From the NCBI GenBank assembly GCA_013330355.1, contig DUIM01000090.1, positions 1 to 6,633 of the forward strand: a stretch of 6,633 nt of DNA, given 5' to 3'. The translations under genes were made by a program, and so were the position numbers. This document shows positions 1 to 5,657 of the stretch, one piece after another (within the stretch, counting starts at the first letter, position 1; each line of letters opens with the position of its first letter). The DNA is from Methanosarcinales archaeon. GTDB taxonomy: Archaea; Halobacteriota; Methanosarcinia; Methanosarcinales; Methanocomedenaceae. The notes under the pieces are model-generated. The model saw only the letters and a list, made by a program, of their open reading frames with translations, ran no database searches and was not told the origin of the DNA.

Positions 1-286
1 AATGCTAATTTGACGGTTTCATCAATGACATGCCGGACGAATAATATCCACTTCAAATCAGACGGCAAAAATGATAGCTACAGAGAACAAATAAGATAAC
101 AGAGTATTTCCTCTAAAGTTTCCTCTATGCTCTTTTCATCAGATAAATATTAATAATGATTTATAAAAAATTTTAATATAGTATTGGTATTCAAACCTAT
201 ACATGCAATTTCGATAATTTCAAATTTGTGATCTCGAGCAACCCACAACTACCCTGGGCCGCAGTCTGCATATAGTATTTTTCATC
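1..286. other. AT-rich intergenic region downstream of sbcC, no supported gene
   Basis: This stretch lies beyond the sbcC stop codon and contains no convincing gene. On the plus strand, frame 1 is open from the window edge to a TAA at 97-99 (about 32 codons, ending DSYREQIR) and could be the C-terminus of a gene entering from the left. On the minus strand a frame reading out of the window (starting near 70 and containing HVIDETVKLA) is also open. Both are too short to choose between. The core at 140-180 is very AT-rich and includes an A6 run at 165-170. Read on the minus strand this is a T6 tract about 117 nt past the sbcC stop, so it could be part of an archaeal T-rich terminator. I see no strong GC hairpin that would end sbcC transcription closer to the stop. 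Confidence 0.5.
107..127. repeat. Short direct repeat TTTCCTCTA x2
   Basis: The 9-mer TTTCCTCTA occurs at 107-115 and again at 119-127, a 12-bp period. It lies in AT-rich noncoding DNA. No function can be assigned and it may be chance, but it is the only exact tandem pattern in the left flank. Confidence 0.5.
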
Positions 287-3200
287 TTATCCCTTCACAT
301 GTATGGTTGATGTCCCCGCCCCTGTCCTTTTCACATCTATCCTCACAGGTATGCGCCGGGTAAGCGCTTCGATATGGCTGATCACACCAATGGTCCTCCC
401 AGATAACCGCAGACTTTCCAGTGCGTTTAAGGCAGCATCCAGGGTCTCGCTGTCCAGTGTGCCGAATCCCTCGTCCAGAAACAATGATTCCAGCCTTTTG
501 CGCCCGCTGCTCAGTTCTGACAGTGCCAAAGCCAGCGACAAGCTGACCAGGAACGACTCACCGCCGGACAGGGTCTCGACCGGGCGTTGTTCGCCTGCGT
601 TCCACAGGTCTATTACCACCATATCCTTCAGGTCAACAGCCCTTAATGCATACCTGGAAGTTATAGAAGACAACTGGCGGTTTGCGATTGTAATGAGCAG
701 GTCGAACATGGTCTGCAGTGCAAAGTCTCTCAGGCTGTTTGCAGGTATTACCCCTGCAAGTTTCTGCCATCGTTCCATTTGCGCCCTGGCCCCTTCGAGT
801 TTCTTCTCCTGTTCCTGTCTCTTTGTGAAGTTTTCGTTAAGTGTTTTAATCTTACCTGTAAGTCCACCTTTAAGGGTGTTCTTTTCTTCAATTGATGCAA
901 GAAGCTCCCGCTCCCTGTCAAGGATATACCCGAGGTCATCGGAATTGAAAGGAGTTTGTGCAAAAATAGCTTCATATATTTTTATATTCTCTTCAACAGT
1001 ATGCCAGTCTTTGTCATACTTCTGCAACTCCTGTCTTTTCTCATCCATCCAGCCCGGGTCCCTGAAGGATGTCTTATGTTCCTCTACAGATTCAAAACCT
1101 GCATTCACAAGGGCCTGCAGGTATACTGACCAGGTGGCCGACATTTTCTCCTGCGTCCTGTCCAGGTCATTTTTCTGTTCCTCCAGCCGGGCTGTAATTG
1201 CTGCCAGTTTCGTTTCAGCCAGCCTGGAATCTTCCAGCATGGTATTCCTGTTCTTCTCTTTTTCGTTCAGGTGCGCCTCAAGTGCTGATCTTGCTGCCTT
1301 TACCCCTTTACCGCCGGTCAATTCCATGACCTGTTCAATCAATCCAGTACCCCCATCCCTGTACCCGGCAGCGGTCTCAAGAAGACTGTTGTAGCGTTTT
1401 GTGTCTTCATCAAACCGCCTGCCGTTCTCCTGTACAAAGGTTCCCAGTTCTACAAGTATAATGTTGTTCTGCTCCAGACGCCTGATGGACTCCCTTGTTT
1501 TTAATATATTTTGCTTGAATTTCTCAAGTGCTAAACCAGGAGGCTCTCCTGCAAATTCAGCAGGAATTATTGAGTAAAACTGCTTATTGTTATCTGCAAT
1601 ATCCTCTTCCATTTCCTTTATTCCGGCAGAGATGTCCTGTATCCTCTGACCGATGCCTTCGATCTGTTTGTTCAATGCATCAATACGGTTGTTGCTGGCC
1701 TCGATCTGTTGCTCTGCAAGTTTCAGTTCACCTTTGGTCGAATCTATTTGTTTCGACAGGGACTCTATTTTATCCATCTGCTTGTCGCATGCAGTAACCT
1801 TTCTTTTTGCCAGCTTTGAGAGTTCCCTGAAAGCAGATTCAAGTCCCTGCTTTACCTTTTCCAGTTCTGCTTCGGCACTTTGCACATTTTCCCTCGCCAT
1901 ATCAATGGAATCTTCCCTGTCAGGCTCGTGCTTACCGGCATCGGGATGCTCAGTTGAACCGCATACAGGGCACGGTTCCCCGGCTGTAAGGTGCTCCCTG
2001 CGCAGGATAAGTGCCTGGTTGGCGGCAGCTACGGCTTTCTCTTCGGCCTGGCAGCGTTTGACCTTTTCCCTGGCAGTCATTACCTGCTGGTTCAAGAGTT
2101 CTGTCCTGTGCTTGAATTCATGCAGTTTCTCATTGAAATCCTGCACCGGTGCGGTCAATATAGTATCATCAAATAAACTGCTTAATTGTGCATAGGATTC
2201 AAGGAACCTGCTGCCTGCATCCCTTACTTCACCCCATGCCAAACCTAATGTGCGCCAGTAAGAGCTGTCCCCCTCATATGTCAGCAGTTGCAGTGCCTGC
2301 CTGGCAGCTTCCAGGCGGGAAGTGATATCATTTTTCCTTGTTTCAATGTCTTTCCCCTCATTCACGATCCCTTCCATCTCTTTTGTCTTTGTCAGGTGTT
2401 CGTTCTTTTCCCTGTCCAGAACTTCCTGTTTCTCTCCTGATGTTCGTTCCTTCTCGGTAAGAGAAGCTGTAGTTTGTGACGCCCGTGCCAGCAGGTCATC
2501 CGCATTTTCGGGCAGGGGATTATGTTCAAGGAACTCCCTGTCACCCTTAAGCTGCCCTTCCATGGCCTTGATCTCTTTGTTCTTCTGATGTATATGGCTG
2601 TTAAGTTTGTCCAGTTTTACTTTAAGGTCATCCGCTTCCTTCTGTTTTTTATCAGCTTCCCCTATTTGCTCCTTGCCGCGGGTTTCCAGGACGGCAGCCT
2701 CATTGAAGGTCCTTTTCTTCAGTTCGGCCCCATCTCTTGCAGTTTCAAATTCCAGGTTGACCGCGCCATATTTCTCATTTGCTTCATCGAATCGTTTTTG
2801 TCCGTCTTCCTTTTCCTGTATACTCCCTTCCAGTGCAGTCTCCAGTTTTTCCACCCGTTCCTTTTCAGTATAATACGATCCCATCTCTGAGCGGATGTCT
2901 GATGCCTTTTGCGCCCGCTCAATCTCCAGCTTGAAGCTCTCCATATCGTATCTCATTGACAGCAGTTCCTGCTGTCTTTTCCTGGCCTCATCCAGTTTAT
3001 TGTGGGCATCCACCCGCCGCTGCTCTTTTTCTTTTTCTTTTTCCAGGGCGGTCCTGGATCCATTAAGCTGCACCAATTCGGTTTCAAATCCGGCAAGTTC
3101 CTTTTCTGCAATATCGATCTCTTCGGCTGATACCTGCGGGATGGATTCCAGGCCGGCCCCTGCAATATCGTATTCACTTGTTACCTTCCGGACCTGCAGG

Positions 3201-3790
3201 TTCAGGTTCTCCTTCAGCACCTCGAACTGCCCCATGCCCGTGGTAGCCTCAAGTATCTGTCTCCTCTCATCGGCACTGGCCTTCAAAAATGCTGCAAAAT
3301 CGCCCTGTGCCAGCAGGATAGAGCGCCTGAAAGCATTAAAATCCATACCAAGTATACTTGTAACTGCGTCCTCGACAGACATATCTGCCATGTCACTGCC
3401 GCTTTTTCCCTTGCGCCTGCTGGTGATAAGTTCCCCTGTATCTGCACGGAGCAATTTTACATCGGGTTTGACATCACCTTTTTTGCTCCGCCTGGCCCGC
3501 CACTCGGCCAGGTACTGCGTACCGTTGGCCTGGAACACCACTTCGGTAAAACCTTCTTTAGTTCCCTGGCTTAACAGATTGACCGGATTGCTGCTGCCTG
3601 TCCCATCCAGCCTGGGTGTCCGGTTATACAGGGACACGGATATGGCATCCAGCAAGGTTGTCTTACCCGAACCGGTTGGGCCAGTTATGGCGAACAGGGA
3701 AGCATCAGATAACGGTTCTTTTGTAAAGTCCAGGTGCACCTCATTTTTAAAGCTGTTAATATTCTTCAGGCGCAGCGACAGAAGTTTCAA
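287..3790 (-). CDS. sbcC: SbcC, ATPase/coiled-coil subunit of the SbcCD nuclease
   Basis: This is the large SMC/Rad50-like subunit of the cytoplasmic SbcCD complex. In this family ATP binding by SbcC controls the SbcD nuclease, which trims double-stranded DNA ends and opens hairpins. The protein has 1167 residues, near the bacterial SbcC size and longer than typical archaeal Rad50. Motifs seen: Walker A GPTGSGKT (37-44), Q-loop at Q162 (LLAQGDF), signature LSGGES (1074-1079), Walker B ending in D1106-E1107, D-loop GTLD (1110-1113) and switch His1139 (VISH). Two long Lys/Glu-rich coiled-coil arms (about 190-600 and 620-1010) flank a zinc hook Cys607-Pro-Val-Cys610. The start is TTG at 3788-3790; TTGA overlaps the sbcD TGA stop by 4 nt, and an AGGAG lies 8 nt upstream, which suggests translational coupling. 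All ATPase motifs are intact, so the gene looks functional. A divergent Rad50 is the alternative, but the length and the SbcD partner favour SbcC. Confidence 0.95.
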   Translation of the reverse strand: MKLLSLRLKNINSFKNEVHLDFTKEPLSDASLFAITGPTGSGKTTLLDAISVSLYNRTPRLDGTGSSNPVNLLSQGTKEGFTEVVFQANGTQYLAEWRARRSKKGDVKPDVKLLRADTGELITSRRKGKSGSDMADMSVEDAVTSILGMDFNAFRRSILLAQGDFAAFLKASADERRQILEATTGMGQFEVLKENLNLQVRKVTSEYDIAGAGLESIPQVSAEEIDIAEKELAGFETELVQLNGSRTALEKEKEKEQRRVDAHNKLDEARKRQQELLSMRYDMESFKLEIERAQKASDIRSEMGSYYTEKERVEKLETALEGSIQEKEDGQKRFDEANEKYGAVNLEFETARDGAELKKRTFNEAAVLETRGKEQIGEADKKQKEADDLKVKLDKLNSHIHQKNKEIKAMEGQLKGDREFLEHNPLPENADDLLARASQTTASLTEKERTSGEKQEVLDREKNEHLTKTKEMEGIVNEGKDIETRKNDITSRLEAARQALQLLTYEGDSSYWRTLGLAWGEVRDAGSRFLESYAQLSSLFDDTILTAPVQDFNEKLHEFKHRTELLNQQVMTAREKVKRCQAEEKAVAAANQALILRREHLTAGEPCPVCGSTEHPDAGKHEPDREDSIDMARENVQSAEAELEKVKQGLESAFRELSKLAKRKVTACDKQMDKIESLSKQIDSTKGELKLAEQQIEASNNRIDALNKQIEGIGQRIQDISAGIKEMEEDIADNNKQFYSIIPAEFAGEPPGLALEKFKQNILKTRESIRRLEQNNIILVELGTFVQENGRRFDEDTKRYNSLLETAAGYRDGGTGLIEQVMELTGGKGVKAARSALEAHLNEKEKNRNTMLEDSRLAETKLAAITARLEEQKNDLDRTQEKMSATWSVYLQALVNAGFESVEEHKTSFRDPGWMDEKRQELQKYDKDWHTVEENIKIYEAIFAQTPFNSDDLGYILDRERELLASIEEKNTLKGGLTGKIKTLNENFTKRQEQEKKLEGARAQMERWQKLAGVIPANSLRDFALQTMFDLLITIANRQLSSITSRYALRAVDLKDMVVIDLWNAGEQRPVETLSGGESFLVSLSLALALSELSSGRKRLESLFLDEGFGTLDSETLDAALNALESLRLSGRTIGVISHIEALTRRIPVRIDVKRTGAGTSTIHVKG

Positions 3791-4980
3791 GGCTCCATCT
3801 CCTGCTCCCTGCTAATATCCAGCAGTTCATTAAAAGTATTAAGCAATTCGTCCAGTTCGGTATCAGACCCGCTCTCACCGAATTTGTATCTGTAGAAGTC
3901 CTGGAATATTTCTACAGGGGTCCTGGTCTTAATGTCCTCTGTGGATAAAATTTCACCACATGCCGTGGGCAGTACTGACTCAACCACAAGCACTTTGCCG
4001 CCCATTTGGGCAAACGCCTGGCGTATTTCATCTCCCACGCCAACGGCAGGGCCGTCAAGGAGTACTTTCACCTCAACGTACCTGTCCATCCAGTCCCCGA
4101 AATTGGCCTGCTGCGTAAGGTCCTCAGGAGTCCCCTCCACCTTCACCAGTTTCCTGAAAACAGGCACAATGACCTCTTCGATATTACATGCAACGTCAGT
4201 GCCAAGGTCAACCAGTAACACTTGCTTGTCGTATTTTGCCTCCTTGAAGCTGAGAGGCAAGGGCGAACCCGGATACATTACCGGACAGCTGCCGCCCTTG
4301 ATCTCCTGGGGTTTGTGCAGGTGCCCCAGTGCAATATAATCTACATCACCGGGAAGGTCATCGGTCCTGACCGGCTGAGTGCCGCCTATCTGCACCAGCC
4401 GTTCCGAATCTCCAAGGGTGCCGCCCTGGATGAAGTAGTGTCCCATAAAGACTTTAATATCGGCATCCATTGCCGACAAGCATTCATCATATATTTTTTT
4501 CATAGCCTCCCGGTATCTCAAAGAACGTTCTATTTCTGCTTCCAGTGGGATATGGGGCAGGATATCGCCTTCGTTCAGGTAGGGCACGGCAGCAAAGGCA
4601 GCAGTTTGGCCATTGACATCCAGGTGCACCACGCAATCCTTTGCAGACTCATGGACACCGCCCACCACATGCATGCGGGCCATCTTCAGGAATTGCCCTG
4701 GTGCGGCCAGCCTTACAGCCGAATCGTGGTTGCCTGCGATTATGACTGCATGGGTGCGGGTCTTCCCGTACAGGTTAAACAGGAACCGGTAGTACAGGTC
4801 AGTGGCCCTGGCAGGGGGCATTGACGAGTCAAATACGTCCCCTGAAACAAGCAGGACATCCACATCCCTGTCAATTATGGTTTCCAGCAGCCAGTCCAGG
4901 AACCGGGCATGTTCATCCAGTCTGTCCTCTCCGTAGATCTTTTTGCCTATATGCCAATCAGAAGTGTGAAGTAAGCGCAT
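3787..4980 (-). CDS. sbcD: SbcD, Mre11-like nuclease subunit of SbcCD
   Basis: This is the metallophosphoesterase subunit of SbcCD. In the family it is a two-Mn2+ enzyme giving 3'-5' double-strand exonuclease and single-strand endonuclease activity under control of SbcC ATP hydrolysis. The 397-residue length matches bacterial SbcD. Phosphodiesterase motifs in order: D8-W9-H10 (TSDWH), GDVFD with D48, GNHDS with N84, H85 and D86, GHYF with H181, and GHLH with H220 and H222. All expected metal ligands are present. A C-terminal region from about 270 to 397 corresponds to the SbcD capping and SbcC-binding part. The ATG start at 4978-4980 places the first catalytic motif at residue 8, as is usual. 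No good Shine-Dalgarno sequence precedes this ATG, whereas an AT-rich box lies 28-40 nt upstream, so the transcript may be leaderless or nearly so. It is the first gene of a two-gene unit with sbcC. Confidence 0.95.
   Translation of the reverse strand: MRLLHTSDWHIGKKIYGEDRLDEHARFLDWLLETIIDRDVDVLLVSGDVFDSSMPPARATDLYYRFLFNLYGKTRTHAVIIAGNHDSAVRLAAPGQFLKMARMHVVGGVHESAKDCVVHLDVNGQTAAFAAVPYLNEGDILPHIPLEAEIERSLRYREAMKKIYDECLSAMDADIKVFMGHYFIQGGTLGDSERLVQIGGTQPVRTDDLPGDVDYIALGHLHKPQEIKGGSCPVMYPGSPLPLSFKEAKYDKQVLLVDLGTDVACNIEEVIVPVFRKLVKVEGTPEDLTQQANFGDWMDRYVEVKVLLDGPAVGVGDEIRQAFAQMGGKVLVVESVLPTACGEILSTEDIKTRTPVEIFQDFYRYKFGESGSDTELDELLNTFNELLDISREQEMEP
3799..3803 (-). promoter_or_regulatory. Ribosome binding site for sbcC (supports TTG start)
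   Basis: On the minus strand AGGAG lies inside the last codons of sbcD, 8 nt before the TTG at 3788-3790. A second GGAG (plus-strand 3793-3796) sits only 2 nt before the start and is too close. The spacing of the first site and the 4-nt TTGA overlap support the TTG as the true start of sbcC rather than an internal ATG. Confidence 0.6.
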
Positions 4981-5005
4981 GGAACCAATGGTGTATGGAC
5001 GGGAT

Positions 5006-5020
5006 TGAATAAAAATTTTA
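5006..5020 (-). promoter_or_regulatory. Candidate TATA box of the sbcDC unit
   Basis: On the minus strand this reads TAAAATTTTTATTCA, the closest AT-rich element to the sbcD ATG at 4980. An archaeal start site about 25 nt downstream of the box centre would fall roughly at 4985-4990, within 10 nt of the ATG. That fits the absence of a ribosome binding site. A second TATA-like string (GTATATAC on the minus strand, 5093-5100) would give a leader of about 90 nt and is the alternative. Confidence 0.45.
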
Positions 5021-5025
5021 GTAAT

Positions 5026-5052
5026 TGACTCCTGACCACAGGTAAGTCAGGA
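5026..5052. repeat. Inverted repeat just upstream of the sbcD TATA-like box
   Basis: Two overlapping foldings are visible. TCCTGAC at 5030-5036 pairs with GTCAGGA at 5046-5052 across a 9-nt loop. Alternatively TGACTCCTG (5026-5034) pairs with CAGG (5039-5042) and AGTCA (5045-5049) with a 2-nt bulge and an ACCA loop. The element sits directly upstream, on the minus strand, of the proposed sbcD TATA box, where an operator could act. It is too far from the ferredoxin stop to be that gene's main terminator. The function is inferred from position only. Confidence 0.45.
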
Positions 5053-5111
5053 AAATACTCACTACGTTCGCATTTTCTAAGCCTGCAGGAAAGTATATAC
5101 CTTCCTATATG

Positions 5112-5139
5112 TAAAAAAACAGTAGGGGTCCGGACCCCT
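5112..5139 (-). terminator. Hairpin plus T-tract terminator after the ferredoxin gene
   Basis: AGGGGTCCGGACCCCT at 5124-5139 is a perfect 16-bp palindrome that can form a GC-rich stem of about 6 bp with a 4-nt loop. Read on the minus strand it lies 6 nt past the ferredoxin stop (5146-5148) and is followed, after ACTG-like spacer bases, by seven T residues (plus-strand A7 at 5113-5119). This is the layout of a bacterial-type intrinsic terminator; archaeal RNA polymerase mainly needs the T-tract, which is also present. It should insulate the ferredoxin gene from the downstream sbcDC unit. Confidence 0.7.
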
Positions 5140-5145
5140 TAAATA

Positions 5146-5391
5146 TTATGCCACAACTTCGATTGTTAGTGAATTAACCGGACAGTTCTTGGCGCATATG
5201 CCACATGCTATGCACAGGTCATCGTTTATGACAGCCTGCCCATTGTCAACAGCAATTGCCCTGGGCTCGGCATCCACATCAAAATTTATGTCCTTCTCCT
5301 GTTTAAGATTGGTAGGACATACCGTTACACAGATTCCGCAGCCAATGCAATCCTCTTTTGCAAGTACAAGTCTTTTATCTTCTTTTGCCAT
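5146..5391 (-). CDS. Small 2[4Fe-4S] ferredoxin, FwdG-like
   Basis: This is a soluble electron carrier of 81 residues with two complete cluster motifs: C15-x2-C18-x2-C21-x3-C25-P and C60-x2-C63-x2-C66-x3-C70-P. Each motif supplies three ligands to one [4Fe-4S] cluster and one to the other. The 34 residues between the motifs (rich in Asp and Asn, with EPRAIAVDNGQAVIN) make it longer than clostridial ferredoxins. To me it resembles the small ferredoxin subunits (FwdG/FmdG type) of formylmethanofuran dehydrogenase, but no fwd genes lie nearby and I cannot confirm that assignment. No signal peptide is seen, so it is cytoplasmic. The ATG start is supported by TGAGGG 7 nt upstream. It has its own promoter signals and a terminator, so it is probably transcribed alone, divergently from artA. 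A free-standing ferredoxin serving another oxidoreductase is the alternative. Confidence 0.9.
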   Translation of the reverse strand: MAKEDKRLVLAKEDCIGCGICVTVCPTNLKQEKDINFDVDAEPRAIAVDNGQAVINDDLCIACGICAKNCPVNSLTIEVVA

Positions 5392-5398
5392 TTGATTT

Positions 5399-5404
5399 CC
5401 CTCA
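5399..5404 (-). promoter_or_regulatory. Ribosome binding site of the ferredoxin gene
   Basis: On the minus strand TGAGGG ends 7 nt before the ATG at 5389-5391. It is a reasonable match to the archaeal anti-SD and fixes this ATG as the start. Confidence 0.6.
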
Positions 5405-5435
5405 ATGATATGATGATTACTTTTCTTTATTGTTT

Positions 5436-5467
5436 GCTATAATAAGAACGTTTCGAAATATATTCAG
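5436..5467 (-). promoter_or_regulatory. Candidate ferredoxin promoter (two TATA-like boxes)
   Basis: On the minus strand TTATTATAGC (plus 5436-5445) is preceded by CGAAACGTTC (5446-5455), a plausible though not ideal BRE. A start site about 25 nt downstream would give a leader of about 25 nt that includes the ribosome binding site. A second box, GAATATATTT (about 5457-5466), lies further upstream and would give a leader of roughly 45 nt. The palindrome TTTCGAAA at 5451-5458 sits between them. I cannot tell from sequence which box is used. Confidence 0.4.
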
Positions 5468-5562
5468 TGATGTTCCTCAGTCATCCTGACAGATATTATT
5501 ACACAGCCTTAAATCCTGCCTATGTGTTCCCTCTGACCTCTGTGGCTTTGATCTATAGTTTT

Positions 5563-5608
5563 GGAGTATAAAATGTGGAGTATACAACCGTATTATACAT
5601 GCGGAGTA
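5563..5608 (+). repeat. Three GGAGTA repeats upstream of artA
   Basis: GGAGTA occurs at 5563-5568, 5577-5582 and 5603-5608. The second and third copies extend to ATGYGGAGTA (5573-5582 and 5599-5608) with one mismatch, 26 bp apart. The first two are 14 bp apart and share GGAGTATA. All lie upstream of or abut the likely artA TATA box, so they could be activator sites. TATAAAAT at 5567-5574 inside the array is itself TATA-like and could be an additional start point. The role is inferred from position. Confidence 0.4.
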
Positions 5609-5633
5609 GTATATAATCTATGAGATTATATAC
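5609..5633 (+). promoter_or_regulatory. artA core promoter overlapped by a perfect inverted repeat
   Basis: GTATATAATCT at 5609-5619 and AGATTATATAC at 5623-5633 are exact reverse complements separated by ATG, giving a 25-bp element with 11-bp arms. The left arm contains TATATAAT, whose centre near 5613 would place transcription start near 5638, about 20 nt before the artA ATG. A TATA box buried in a perfect dyad is the layout expected of an operator where a dimeric regulator would compete with TBP. The low GC content makes an RNA terminator role unlikely. AT-rich dyads can arise by chance, but 11 exact pairs is long. Confidence 0.55.
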
Positions 5634-5645
5634 AGTAATAAATCA

Positions 5646-5649
5646 AGGA
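5646..5649 (+). promoter_or_regulatory. Weak ribosome binding site of artA
   Basis: AGGA ends 8 nt before the artA ATG at 5658-5660. An in-frame TAA at 5652-5654 excludes any longer N-terminus, so this ATG is the earliest possible start. Confidence 0.5.
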
Positions 5650-5657
5650 CTTAAAGC

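Noticed and set aside
303..1394. 363-aa plus-strand open frame opposite sbcC
   Set aside because: It is antisense to the ATPase C-terminal half of SbcC, is very Ser/Leu/Phe-rich as expected from the complement of Glu/Lys/Leu codons, and has no recognisable domain.
2895..3815. 306-aa plus-strand open frame opposite the sbcC N-terminal region
   Set aside because: Same serine-rich shadow composition. The opposite strand carries clear Walker A and Q-loop motifs, so this frame is a by-product.
4222..4824. 200-aa plus-strand open frame opposite sbcD
   Set aside because: It lies fully antisense to the conserved phosphodiesterase motifs of SbcD and matches no known family that I can see.
5082..5089. 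CCTGCAGG palindrome between sbcD and the ferredoxin gene
   Set aside because: An 8-bp palindrome in this length of DNA is not significant, and it has no T-tract or clear promoter relation.
5189..5395. 68-aa plus-strand open frame opposite the ferredoxin
   Set aside because: It mirrors the ferredoxin reading frame. The two CxxCxxCxxxCP motifs on the minus strand are decisive.
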